13,127 bases of DNA from JAHFUI01 sp041485905 (lineage in GTDB: Bacteria > Acidobacteriota > Vicinamibacteria > Vicinamibacterales > CAVVIG01): positions 1 through 13,127 of the forward strand of contig JBGPKK010000127.1 in the NCBI GenBank assembly GCA_041485905.1, given 5' to 3'. Every line of letters starts with the position of its first letter. Positions within the stretch are counted from its first letter, which is position 1. The notes beneath the pieces are model-generated. The model was not told the origin of the DNA. It ran no database searches and saw nothing but the letters and a program-made list of their open reading frames with translations. A program made the translations under genes and the position numbers. Shown piece by piece: positions 4,722 through 12,961 of this stretch.

Positions 4722-7184
4722 ATGAAGGGCCATGACGACAAGGAGCATGACCGTTCACTGACGTGGTATGTCGCCGAAGGCCAGCGGGCCCAGCAGTTGC
4801 TGGACCAAGGTCAAGTCAGCCAGGCGACGGAGGCGTTCAAGGCGATTCTCGCCCGGCTCGGGGATGCGCCAGGCTATGGCAGGGCCGTGATGCTCGGACG
4901 TCTGGGTCGATGCTTCCACATGGGCGGTCGGCCCGACCTTTCGGTGCGGCACGTGCGGGAGGCGCTGGGGGTCATCGGCACGCTCGCGCCCAGCGACGGA
5001 GTGAAAGGGTTGCGTGGCACGCTGCGTTCAGATCTCGGTGATGCGCTGCGCGCCAGCGGCCAGTACGGCGACGCAAGGAACGCATACGAAGCGGCCTTGA
5101 AGATTGCCGAAGAACTGAAGGACCTTCGGGGCCAAGGCGTAGACCTGGGACGGCTTGCCGCGCTCGCGCTAACAGAAGGAAAACTGGAAGAGGCGTTGAC
5201 GCGCGGACAGGCGGCGCTGCGGCTGTTTCAGCAGCTCCACGAGCCCGAGATGGAGGCGGCTGCCTGGCATCAACTCGGGAGGGTCTACCACGAGCTGCAG
5301 CAGACGAATCAAGCCGAACGGCACTACCTGGAGGCGGCGCGCATCAACGAGAAGCGTGGCCACCTGACCGCCGCCGCCCACACGTGGAACCAGCTGGCCG
5401 TCCTCGCGGAGGGGGCTGGCAAGCCGGAGGCGGCGGAAGAATGGTATCGGAAGGCATTGGCCTTCGCGCAGAATCTCGACCCCGCGACGCCAGAAATCTG
5501 GCAGCACTACGGCATCCTCGCCAACATCATCGACAAAGAAGCTCGAACGGCGGCGGACGACGAACAGAGGGCCGCGCTGGAAATGCGGGCACGCGACTAT
5601 CGCGAGCTGCAGCAGCGTGCGCCGATCGTGTCCGCCACGCTCGCCCAGATCGGCGAGTCGCCGAGCTACGGCAGGGCCGTGATTCTCGGACAACTCGGCC
5701 GCTGCTTCCACATGGGCAGGCGGCCAGATCTGGCTGTCGCCTGCGCTCGCGAAGCCATCAGCGTCACCGCGACGCTCGAGCCGAGGGATGGAGTGAAAGG
5801 TCTGCGCGGCGCGTTGCTCTCTGATCTGGGAGACATGCTCCGCGTCATCAGTCATGACGCGGATGCCGGCGAGGCTTATGAAGCGGCGCTGAAGATTGCC
5901 GAACAATTGCAGGACCTTCGGGGTCAGGCGCATGCCTCGCAGCGGCTCGGCAGGATCTTTCGAGAACCGCGGCAGCGAAACGAAGGCTCGGCGTTCGAGG
6001 TCTCGCTCTACGACGAACTGACGACCGACTGCGTCTTCGAAACGGATCTGCTTGTCGACGGTCCCCGCGAGCGCCGGATTGTCCGGTGGACCGGGGAGAC
6101 GGATTCTCCCTCCGGCGGCGTACATCCCATCCTCCTGCCATGTGCGCGCACCTGGATGGACGATGAAGGGGCGATCCGTTTCGGCCTCCCTCTGGGAGAG
6201 CCGATCGTCGAACGACAGCACGGTTGCACCGTCATGCGGCGGATCCGCCGTGAGGTCGCGGTTTCCGGAAGTCCGCGTGTTCTCTGGCAGCTGATCTCGG
6301 AGATGGACGGGGCACGCACGGCCGCGGCGATTCTGTCCGGGCTTCCGGCAAGCGAGCGTGTGGTGGCTGAGCAGATGCTCTCCGCGCTGGCCGCCACCGG
6401 CGCCATCGACGTTTCCGGACGGCCTGTCGGCCGGTTTCTCCATCTGGCTACCAAGAAAGGCGTCTTGCCGGCAGGCGGCCTGGAGGGTGACGCGGTCCTG
6501 CGACTGGCGACGGACGGGAGCTACCGCGCGTATCCTGACGCGCCCCGGATCGCCGTCAGCGAGGCGGTCCCCAATCGCCTTCGCACGTTCCACGCGTTGA
6601 CCCGCTCGCGTCGATCCCATCGGGACTATCGCGGCCTCCCTCTGGCCCGCCGCGATTTCGACGCGCTCCTTAACACCGCGTGCGGCGTGACAGGGGTGTT
6701 GCCGTGGGCGGGACGTGAAGTGAAGCTCCGGGCGTATCCGTCGAGCGGCGCCCTGTACGCGGTGGAGATCTATCCGGTCGTTTTGCGCGTTGAGGGCCTG
6801 GAGCCAGCGGTCTATCATTACCGCGCGTCTGAGAACGTGCTCGAAGTGGCGAGACCAGCTCTCGATCCGAGTCTTCTGGTCGGCGCGGCACTGCCCGTGG
6901 AGCGAGGGATGGTGGCGGGCGCCGCGGCGCTCGTCTGTCTGGCCGGCTGCTTCCCTCGCCACGAACGGAAATACGGGGAAGGGGGCTATCGGATGCTGGT
7001 CGCCGAGGCGGGTCACATCTCCCAGAACCTGATCCTCGCAGCGACCGCACTGGGCCTCAGCGCCCGGCCATTCGGAGGCGTATTCGATGACCTCTTGAAC
7101 CATGACCTCGGACTGGACGGATCGGACGAGCAGTTCCTCCTGGCGGTTCTCGTCGGGCATACTGGAGATGGAGGGCGCGGGTGA
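4722..7184 (+). CDS. TPR-SagB fusion: FMN-dependent peptide dehydrogenase-like
   Basis: An 820-residue cytoplasmic protein. Residues about 15-420 are TPR-type helical repeats (for example LGRVYHELQQTNQAERHY, WYRKALAFAQNL), with one block of about 95 residues occurring twice. Residues about 425-500 are unassigned. About 513-568 (VLWQLISEMDGARTAAAIL) look like the winged helix of PqqD/RiPP-recognition domains. About 628-814 are a SagB/ThcOx nitroreductase domain: RSRRSHRDYRGLPL, the YPSSGALYAVEIYPV flavin-binding signature, PAVYHYRASENVL, ERKYGEGGYRMLVAEAGH with the Lys-Tyr pair important in azoline oxidases, and QNLILAATALGL. Such enzymes oxidise azolines to azoles in thiazole/oxazole-modified peptides, but no YcaO partner lies here, so the substrate is unknown. 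ATG 4722 is set by GGAGG seven bases upstream, and GTG 4686 is less likely. It leads a three-gene unit. Confidence 0.85.
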   Translation: MKGHDDKEHDRSLTWYVAEGQRAQQLLDQGQVSQATEAFKAILARLGDAPGYGRAVMLGRLGRCFHMGGRPDLSVRHVREALGVIGTLAPSDGVKGLRGTLRSDLGDALRASGQYGDARNAYEAALKIAEELKDLRGQGVDLGRLAALALTEGKLEEALTRGQAALRLFQQLHEPEMEAAAWHQLGRVYHELQQTNQAERHYLEAARINEKRGHLTAAAHTWNQLAVLAEGAGKPEAAEEWYRKALAFAQNLDPATPEIWQHYGILANIIDKEARTAADDEQRAALEMRARDYRELQQRAPIVSATLAQIGESPSYGRAVILGQLGRCFHMGRRPDLAVACAREAISVTATLEPRDGVKGLRGALLSDLGDMLRVISHDADAGEAYEAALKIAEQLQDLRGQAHASQRLGRIFREPRQRNEGSAFEVSLYDELTTDCVFETDLLVDGPRERRIVRWTGETDSPSGGVHPILLPCARTWMDDEGAIRFGLPLGEPIVERQHGCTVMRRIRREVAVSGSPRVLWQLISEMDGARTAAAILSGLPASERVVAEQMLSALAATGAIDVSGRPVGRFLHLATKKGVLPAGGLEGDAVLRLATDGSYRAYPDAPRIAVSEAVPNRLRTFHALTRSRRSHRDYRGLPLARRDFDALLNTACGVTGVLPWAGREVKLRAYPSSGALYAVEIYPVVLRVEGLEPAVYHYRASENVLEVARPALDPSLLVGAALPVERGMVAGAAALVCLAGCFPRHERKYGEGGYRMLVAEAGHISQNLILAATALGLSARPFGGVFDDLLNHDLGLDGSDEQFLLAVLVGHTGDGGRG
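4872..5164 (+). repeat. Intragenic duplicated TPR block, copy 1
   Basis: Encodes GYGRAVMLGRLGRCFHMG through ALKIAEELKDLRGQ. The same block recurs about 792 bp (264 codons) later at both DNA and protein level. Confidence 0.75.
5664..5945 (+). repeat. Intragenic duplicated TPR block, copy 2
   Basis: Encodes SYGRAVILGQLGRCFHMG through ALKIAEQLQDLRGQ. The repeat array then stops, and the sequence changes within about 15 residues into the SagB half, so this copy marks the fusion joint. Confidence 0.75.
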
Positions 7185-7204
7185 GAAGAGTCAAGGAGAA
7201 GACG

Positions 7205-8311
7205 ATGTCGAATCGCAGAGAGTTCCTGAAGAATGTGGCGGGCGCCACGGCGGGAATCGTCATCGGAGGCCGCGAACCGGCGCGTGCCGCCCTCGAAGCG
7301 TTTCAAGCCGCTCCCCCGGCCCGGCGTCGAGTCTTGTTAGGCGGCCGCGCCGTGACGGTCATCGACGTCCACGCACACACGTTTGTGCCGGAAGTCTGGG
7401 ACATGGTGAAGGACACGCCTCTGGCCGCGACGGCCAGAAACAATCTCACGGGCGCGATTGCCCTCGGCCCGGGCACGGCGGCACGCCTGCAGTACATGGA
7501 CAAAGAGGGCATCGACTATCAGGCGATCAATGTCAACGCCTGGGGGTACTCGGCGGACCGCGCGCTCGCGCGCGATCTGATTCAGTTGCAGAATGAGAAG
7601 ATTGCGGCGGCCGTTGCGGCGCACCCCGATCGCTTCGTGGGAATGGCCACACTGTCGCTGCAGCACCCTGACTTGGCGGCCGAACAGCTGGACCAGGCGG
7701 TGAAAAAGCTGGGACTCCGAGGCGCCGCCATCGGAGGCAGCGTGGAAGGTCAGGAGCTGTCAGATCGCAAGTTCGATCCGTTCTGGGCCAAGGCGGAAGA
7801 ACTCGGCGTCATGCTGTTCATGCACCCACAGCCCGCACAAGGGACGACCGAGAACCCGCGATTGCAGGGCAAGGGCGGTTTGGGCAACACCATCGGCAAT
7901 CCGCTGGAGACCACGGTGTTTCTCTCGCATCTGATTTTCGAAGGCACGCTGGATCGTTTCCCGGGGCTCAAGATCTGCGGCGCGCACGCGGGCGGCTACC
8001 TGCCTTCCTATAGCGGGCGGTCTGACGCGCTGTGCGGGCGCGGGAGCGGCGCCGACTGCAAGGCGCTCAAGAAGAAGCCGAGTGAGTACTTCAAGGGCGA
8101 GCTGTACGTCGACACGATGGTCTTTCATGAGGAGGGGTTGCGCCACCTGGTGGCGGAGGTCGGCGTCGACCACATCTTCTATGGAACCGACTATCCCTTT
8201 GATTGGCCGGTTGGTGTCGACTTCGTTCTCAACGCACCGTTCCTGAACAACGCCCAAAAGGAACAGATCCTCGGAGGGAACCTGATGAGGCTGCTCCGGA
8301 TTAACCCGTAG
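7205..8311 (+). CDS. Tat-exported amidohydrolase-2 family protein, ACMSD-like
   Basis: A 368-residue metal-dependent hydrolase/decarboxylase of the amidohydrolase 2 family, which includes aminocarboxymuconate-semialdehyde and resorcylate decarboxylases. The N-terminus MSNRREFLKNVAGATAGIVI is a twin-arginine signal, so the enzyme should act outside the cytoplasm. Metal ligands expected for the family are present: HAH at 56-58 (IDVHAHTF), His207 (LFMHPQP), His261 (CGAHAGGYLP) and Asp329 (FYGTDYPFDW). The length is normal for the family. The start is set by AAGGAG six bases before ATG 7205; the GTG at 7181 overlaps the preceding stop and lacks support. It lies 20 bp after the TPR-SagB gene and 24 bp before the NHL gene, so the three are probably co-transcribed. 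The substrate is not readable from sequence; an aromatic or cyclic carboxylate is a reasonable guess. Confidence 0.8.
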   Translation: MSNRREFLKNVAGATAGIVIGGREPARAALEAFQAAPPARRRVLLGGRAVTVIDVHAHTFVPEVWDMVKDTPLAATARNNLTGAIALGPGTAARLQYMDKEGIDYQAINVNAWGYSADRALARDLIQLQNEKIAAAVAAHPDRFVGMATLSLQHPDLAAEQLDQAVKKLGLRGAAIGGSVEGQELSDRKFDPFWAKAEELGVMLFMHPQPAQGTTENPRLQGKGGLGNTIGNPLETTVFLSHLIFEGTLDRFPGLKICGAHAGGYLPSYSGRSDALCGRGSGADCKALKKKPSEYFKGELYVDTMVFHEEGLRHLVAEVGVDHIFYGTDYPFDWPVGVDFVLNAPFLNNAQKEQILGGNLMRLLRINP

Positions 8312-8335
8312 CCTCTGCCGATCCCTGGAGTTGTC

Positions 8336-9361
8336 ATGACGTATACGTGTCGCAGGGGACTGACGCTGACTGCCGTCGGCGTGGTGATCGCACTATCGGG
8401 AGAGAGCGCCTACACGCAGGCGAGTGCCCGACCTGAGGATTCCCTGCCCAATCCGTATCGGGTCGTCGAGAACTATTTCACGCTTCCAGAAGGACGGACC
8501 ATCGGATCGACCGCTGCCATCGACATCGATCGCGACGGCCGCAGCATCTGGGTGTTCGAGAGGTGCGGTGCGCCGAGTGGTGGAACTCCGTGCGCCGATT
8601 CTCATCTCGCGCCCATCCTGAAGTTTGAGTCATCCGGCAAGCTTGTGAAGAGTTTTGGTGCCGCGATGTTCGTCAATCCGCATGGGATCCATGTCGACAG
8701 GCAAGGAAACGTCTGGGTGACCGACGGGCAGGGGAAAGATGCCAAGGGGCAACAGGTCTTCAAGTTCAGCCCCGATGGACGGGTGTTGATGACGCTCGGC
8801 AAAGCGGGAGTCGCTGGAGACGGTCCGGACACGTTCAACCAGCCGTCGGATGTCCTTGTCGCACCGAACGGCGATATTTTCGTCGGGGACGGCCATGGCG
8901 GGAACTCAAACGCCCGTATCGTGAAGTTCTCGAAAGACGGCAAGTTCATCACAGCATGGGGAAAGAAGGGCTCGGGCCCCGGCGAGTTCGACACGCCACA
9001 CTCGCTCGCCATGGACTCGAGCGGCCGGCTCTTCGTCGCCGATCGGGGAAACAGTCGGATCCAGATCTTCGACCAGGATGGAAAGTTTCTCGCAGAGTGG
9101 AAACAGTTCGGCCGGCCGAGCGGAGTCTACATCGACAAGAACGACACTCTGTACGCTGCCGACACCCAGTCGGACGAGCGGACGAACCCCGGCTACGGGA
9201 GAGGCATCAGGATCGGGAACGCCAAGGATGGGAAGGTCACGGCTTTGGTTCCAGATCCCGACCCGGACGGCACGGGCGAAGGAGTCGCGGCTGATAGCAG
9301 CGGCAACTTGTATGGAGCGCTGACCGCCAAACAGACTTTGAAAAGATACGTCAAGAAGTAG
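8336..9361 (+). CDS. Exported NHL-repeat beta-propeller protein, PAL-like
   Basis: A 341-residue protein with an N-terminal signal (RRGLTLTAVGVVIALSG, likely cleaved near AYTQA) followed by NHL repeats that build a beta-propeller: NPHGIHVDRQGNVWVTDG, NQPSDVLVAPNGDIFVGDG, GPGEFDTPHSLAMDSSGRLF with VADRGNSRIQIFDQDGKF, and GRPSGVYIDKNDTLYAADT. The overall pattern is that of peptidyl-alpha-hydroxyglycine alpha-amidating lyase-like proteins, a label widely carried by bacterial NHL proteins whose lyase activity is mostly untested. ATG 8336 follows CTGGAG at five bases. It is the last gene of the rightward unit and its stop faces the stop of the convergent amidohydrolase 26 bp away. It may instead be a scaffold or lactonase-like enzyme. 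Confidence 0.75.
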   Translation: MTYTCRRGLTLTAVGVVIALSGESAYTQASARPEDSLPNPYRVVENYFTLPEGRTIGSTAAIDIDRDGRSIWVFERCGAPSGGTPCADSHLAPILKFESSGKLVKSFGAAMFVNPHGIHVDRQGNVWVTDGQGKDAKGQQVFKFSPDGRVLMTLGKAGVAGDGPDTFNQPSDVLVAPNGDIFVGDGHGGNSNARIVKFSKDGKFITAWGKKGSGPGEFDTPHSLAMDSSGRLFVADRGNSRIQIFDQDGKFLAEWKQFGRPSGVYIDKNDTLYAADTQSDERTNPGYGRGIRIGNAKDGKVTALVPDPDPDGTGEGVAADSSGNLYGALTAKQTLKRYVKK

Positions 9362-9387
9362 GGAGCGCGCGCCGCACCGCAGGCACG

Positions 9388-11181
9388 TCACGGCCTCAGC
9401 ACATACTCCGGCGCCCTTGTGTTCTCCCCCTTGTGGCAGCAGTCGCCGAGGAAATTCGGTCGATATGGATTGCTGAGACTGTTGTTGCCCCGCGGAATGG
9501 CTCCGACTTTCGCCGGGCCGTTGATCCGCGCGAGGATCCGATCGCGCGACTGCTCAGCCCGGCGGAGAAGCGCGTCGACGTTCCACCCGACAAGCTTGCC
9601 CTTCCAATACACCACCTTCCCCGCAATCAGGACGTCGCGGACATGTCGGGGGTTCATCATCGTCACAATCGTGCCGGGCACGTTGTTCATCGGCCAGGTG
9701 TTGATGTTCCGCGCGTCGAGCACGACGATGTCGGCCTCCTTACCCGGGGTGAGCGTGCCAACCTTGCTGAGCAGGCCACTCCCCGCGGCACCCGCGATGG
9801 TAGTCATCTCGATGCACTGACGAGACGTGACCAACTGCGGGATCGGCAGACCGCCGGGATTGCTTTCCGTGAAGGCGAGGTCGTTGGCCAACGCGCGCTG
9901 CAGGCAGAAGGCGCCTCGCATCAGCGAGAACGGGTCGGTGGTCATGTTCGTGTCGACGTCGGGGCTGAGGCTCGGCAGGACGCCGTGATTGAGCGCTTCC
10001 TGGAGTGGCGGCATCCCGTGCCGCATCTGTGCCTCGATGAGGACGGCAATCGAGACATGTGCGCCCCGGTCGCGGACAATCTCCCACGCCTTTGACGAGC
10101 TGCCGTTCGGGTACCCCGCCGAGCCGGGCCCGATCTGCGCCACCGAGTTGTCTTGCCAGCGCGTGGCGTGCACGAAGGTGACATCGGACCAGTCATTGCC
10201 GTTCCGCGCATCGGCGGCCGAATTGACGATCCCCATCGGGTTCCCGACGCTGTGATTGTTGATAAACGCCCCAAACGAGCGGCCGAGCTGCCACCCGGTG
10301 TAGTCGGCGCCTTGAAATGCCGGCCCGCCGCTGCCGCCGAAGCCCAGCGTGACCAACTGATCTTTGGAACTGAAGTACGTCTTCGCGATCCGGCCGATCC
10401 CTTTCGTCGTGTCGTTGGTCGCCCCAGGGAATTCGAACGGGAAGCCTTCGGCGCTCCGATTGGTGCCGGCGCTGTAGTCGAAGAGCATCCTGCGGCCCGA
10501 GTCCATCAACCCCTTGATCATCGCGTCGGTGTGCGCCGGGGTGTGGTTGGCCTGCGAGGTGTCGGTTCCGCAGGTGACGCCCTCGCTGATCTGGCTCAGA
10601 TTCGCGATGAGCTCTGCGATGTACAGGTCTTCCGGATCGTACGGGACTCGTCCCAAGTCCCAGATGACGTTACCCGGGGTCCCTCGGGCCCCAGGCTCCG
10701 CGATCCGGCCGGCCGTCCAGATGTTCTGCACCACCGACCCATACGTCTCCATCGGCCACGCGCCTGCAAGCAGTCCGTCCGCGATGATGGCGCGTTGAAG
10801 GCTCTCGTACTGGTGATTGTGCGTCGTGATGAAACCGGGCATGACGATCGTGCCCGAGCAGTCGACCACTTCGGCATCGGCGGCGGCGATGGTGGGCGCG
10901 ATCTGCGCGATCGTCTTTCCGTCGATCAGGACATCGGCCTTCTCGAAGTCGCCGATGCGTGGGTCGAGGCTGAGCACGACGCCCCCCCGCAGCAGGATGC
11001 GGCGCCGCCGGCCGTCGCCGATCAAGTTCTGGACGTCCCTCGGGGTGGCCGAGCGTAAACCGGCAGGAACCTGCCCTGAGGCGATGCTCGCGCCAGTGAG
11101 TCCGGCGATGGTGGTGCTGGCGAGTCCCGCCACGCCAGTCTTCACGAGGAAGTCGCGCCTAGACGGTGGATTCGTAGACAT
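9388..11181 (-). CDS. Tat-exported amidohydrolase, AtzA/TrzA-like (TIM barrel)
   Basis: A 597-residue protein of the amidohydrolase superfamily related to cytosine/triazine deaminases and chlorohydrolases. The twin-arginine signal is SRRDFLVKTGVAGLAST (residues about 7-23). The flanking beta-sandwich strand LLRGGVVLSLDPRIGDF precedes the metal motif VMPGFITTHNHQYESL (HxH at 121-123). Further candidate ligands are His338 (VTFVHATRW), His388 (MRHGMPP) and the Asp pair of SLSPDVDTNM (408 and 410). TLTPGKEADIVVLDA near 480 is the typical C-terminal sandwich signature. GGGAGG six bases before ATG 11181 fixes the start; the open frame to 11280 has no such site. The C-terminal tail after about 555 is long and Pro/Asn-rich with a Cys-Cys pair. 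The substrate is unknown. Confidence 0.8.
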   Translation of the reverse strand: MSTNPPSRRDFLVKTGVAGLASTTIAGLTGASIASGQVPAGLRSATPRDVQNLIGDGRRRRILLRGGVVLSLDPRIGDFEKADVLIDGKTIAQIAPTIAAADAEVVDCSGTIVMPGFITTHNHQYESLQRAIIADGLLAGAWPMETYGSVVQNIWTAGRIAEPGARGTPGNVIWDLGRVPYDPEDLYIAELIANLSQISEGVTCGTDTSQANHTPAHTDAMIKGLMDSGRRMLFDYSAGTNRSAEGFPFEFPGATNDTTKGIGRIAKTYFSSKDQLVTLGFGGSGGPAFQGADYTGWQLGRSFGAFINNHSVGNPMGIVNSAADARNGNDWSDVTFVHATRWQDNSVAQIGPGSAGYPNGSSSKAWEIVRDRGAHVSIAVLIEAQMRHGMPPLQEALNHGVLPSLSPDVDTNMTTDPFSLMRGAFCLQRALANDLAFTESNPGGLPIPQLVTSRQCIEMTTIAGAAGSGLLSKVGTLTPGKEADIVVLDARNINTWPMNNVPGTIVTMMNPRHVRDVLIAGKVVYWKGKLVGWNVDALLRRAEQSRDRILARINGPAKVGAIPRGNNSLSNPYRPNFLGDCCHKGENTRAPEYVLRP

Positions 11182-11270
11182 GGTCGGCCTCCCTCGGTTC
11201 CCGGCTCGTAGACCTTGCTGAAAGTTTGGATGCGGCGGTATCTTACCAGCCCTCTCGGAAGTCAGGAGGC

Positions 11271-11304
11271 AAAAAGTCACACGACCGGTTCAGCCGGTGT
11301 CGTG
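11271..11304 (-). terminator. Rho-independent terminator after the tannase gene
   Basis: Read leftwards, CACGACACCGG-CTGAA-CCGGTCGTG forms a GC-rich stem with a two-base bulge, followed after four bases by TTTTT. It lies 80 bp past the tannase stop and 90 bp before the start of the downstream amidohydrolase, so it should separate the two transcription units. No clear promoter for the amidohydrolase could be picked between 11182 and 11270. Confidence 0.6.
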
Positions 11305-11383
11305 ATCTCCGGCGTCAACGCCTCGCGTCCGATGTCAGGTTGGACCTGGCCGGTGAATGGCCCGTGGTCCTTTTTGGAGAGAC

Positions 11384-12949
11384 CTACTTCCCTTTGGTTT
11401 TCGCAGCAGGCGCTGTGCAGGCCCAGTTCGCCGCATCTTTCAAGTCGCCGCTTCCCGTGTATTCCGCGTATTGCGGATAGGGGCACAGTGGACGGGTGAA
11501 ACCTTGCGCTCCCGTCCCCATCATGTGATCGGGAGCGATCCCCTTCTCGACCCATTTCTCCATCGTGCCGATGGAATCGAACGCATTGACTCCCGGACCG
11601 CCGCCGCAATGGCCCATGCCAGGCGCCATGAACAGCCGCATCCAGTTGCCTTGGTCCTTCCCCATCTTGTCGAGCACGGAGTCGTAGTACCAAATCGTTG
11701 TTTCGGGAGTGATGCCCGTGTCGGCCCATCCATGCGTCAGCAGCAGCTTTCCGCCGCTCTTCTTGAACCTGCTGAGATCCGGATTCACGGCGTCGACGTA
11801 GCCGACCGCCTTGTCGATGAGCGGCATATCTTTGTCGAGATCGAAGCTGTGCCAGTCAAGGTTCGGATTGTTGAACGCGATGCGGACGATGTCGAACGTG
11901 CCCCCCGGCGACTGATTCGTCCCGCGAAGGGCGCCGATTGGATTGCCGAGCGCCTGTCCCGAAAAGATCAACTCGCCTTTTGAGTTCTTCACGCCGCCGT
12001 AGAAGGTGTCGACGGTTTTCATCTGCGCCGCGGTCAGGCATGTCGCGTCGTCTTTCGCTGCAGGACAGAGCAGCTTCGAGAAGTCCACGTGGCACTGTCG
12101 CGGATTGTTGAGGAATCCCTCCTTGAGTGTGTCGCACGTCGTCGCGACCACCTGATTCACGAGCGCTGCTTTCTCTGCGGTGAGGTTGCCTTCCGGCTGA
12201 CGTGAAAGCCCGATGCTTCGGGCCACGCCGGCGGTCCACATGTGAATGTGACGGTTCGCGAGAGAACCGGCGATGATCCCGTCATAGTCGTCGGGATATC
12301 TCTGGGCTTCCATCAGCGCCATACGGCCCCCCGTGGAGCACCCTTTAAAATACGAGTACTTCGCACTCTGGTCGTAGAGTGCCTTGACGATCTCCTTGGC
12401 CTTCAGTGTCATCTGATGCGTGGCACGGTAGCCGAAGTCGATCATCTTTTCCGGATGGCCGATGGCCCAGTCGCCGCCTGACTCCTGGTGGCCGGTGTCG
12501 GTGCCCGCGGTCGCGTATCCGAGCCGCAGCGCCTGGGGCATTTCATTCGTCAAGCCCTGGATGGATCCGGCAAAGCCGCCATTCCCAACGCCCATGAACT
12601 TTCCGTTCCAACCCTGCGCTGGAAGCCAGAGCTCCATGTTGATCAAGGAGTCGGACGTCGGCTTGAGAATCATCTGAACGCGGCAATGGGCCGGGATGTT
12701 CGCCGGTGGTGCACCGCCTCGCGCCCCCGGTTGTGGCGCGGTTTGTGGCGCCGCTGCCTGCCCTCGCGCGGCGCCGCCTGCGCGGACTCCGCCCCGCGCG
12801 GGGCCGCCTGCTCCGCGCGCTGGAGGCGGACCTTCGGGAACGACAACGGCGCTCGTGATCGTGGCGTCGGTGAGCTTCAGGGTCGCCAGACTCTCGCACG
12901 GGGTTGCAGCGGCCGCGGCGGCGAGGAGCAGAAACGCGCTGACTATCAT
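11384..12949 (-). CDS. Tannase/feruloyl esterase family protein
   Basis: A 521-residue secreted esterase for gallate or hydroxycinnamate esters. The signal peptide is MIVSAFLLLAAAAAA, cleaved near residue 16 before CESL. The alpha/beta-hydrolase triad follows the CS-D-HC pattern of this family: Cys204-Ser205 in FKGCSTGGRM, Asp410 in THGWAD, and His447-Cys448 in GMGHCGGG, where the two cysteines normally form a disulfide beside the active site. Further Cys residues in the lid (RQCHVDF, LLCPAAKDDATCLTAAQ) are typical. An insertion rich in Pro, Ala, Gly and Arg (about 41-82) interrupts the usually short link between the first strand and Cys89. GAGGAG eight bases upstream fixes ATG 12949. It begins 12 bp after the sugar-dehydrogenase stop, so it is co-transcribed with it. 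Specific substrate (gallate, ferulate, MHET-like) cannot be told. Confidence 0.85.
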   Translation of the reverse strand: MIVSAFLLLAAAAAATPCESLATLKLTDATITSAVVVPEGPPPARGAGGPARGGVRAGGAARGQAAAPQTAPQPGARGGAPPANIPAHCRVQMILKPTSDSLINMELWLPAQGWNGKFMGVGNGGFAGSIQGLTNEMPQALRLGYATAGTDTGHQESGGDWAIGHPEKMIDFGYRATHQMTLKAKEIVKALYDQSAKYSYFKGCSTGGRMALMEAQRYPDDYDGIIAGSLANRHIHMWTAGVARSIGLSRQPEGNLTAEKAALVNQVVATTCDTLKEGFLNNPRQCHVDFSKLLCPAAKDDATCLTAAQMKTVDTFYGGVKNSKGELIFSGQALGNPIGALRGTNQSPGGTFDIVRIAFNNPNLDWHSFDLDKDMPLIDKAVGYVDAVNPDLSRFKKSGGKLLLTHGWADTGITPETTIWYYDSVLDKMGKDQGNWMRLFMAPGMGHCGGGPGVNAFDSIGTMEKWVEKGIAPDHMMGTGAQGFTRPLCPYPQYAEYTGSGDLKDAANWACTAPAAKTKGK

Positions 12950-12961
12950 GATGTATTCTCC

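Noticed and set aside
4634..4735. 33-residue peptide (begins MKAVSFVEQGAW) just upstream of and overlapping the SagB gene, considered as a RiPP precursor
   Set aside because: No Shine-Dalgarno site, no cysteine and no Ser/Thr-rich core, and it overlaps the next start out of frame. It does not look like an azole precursor.
5169..7160. 663-residue open frame antisense to the TPR-SagB gene
   Set aside because: It mirrors a strongly supported gene with clear domains. Its translation is Arg/Pro/Gln-rich without motifs, as expected for the antisense of GC-rich coding DNA.
10153..11058. 301-residue open frame antisense to the AtzA/TrzA-like amidohydrolase
   Set aside because: Arg/Asp/Val-rich shadow with no recognisable domain. 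The minus-strand gene has a Tat signal, metal motifs and a Shine-Dalgarno site.
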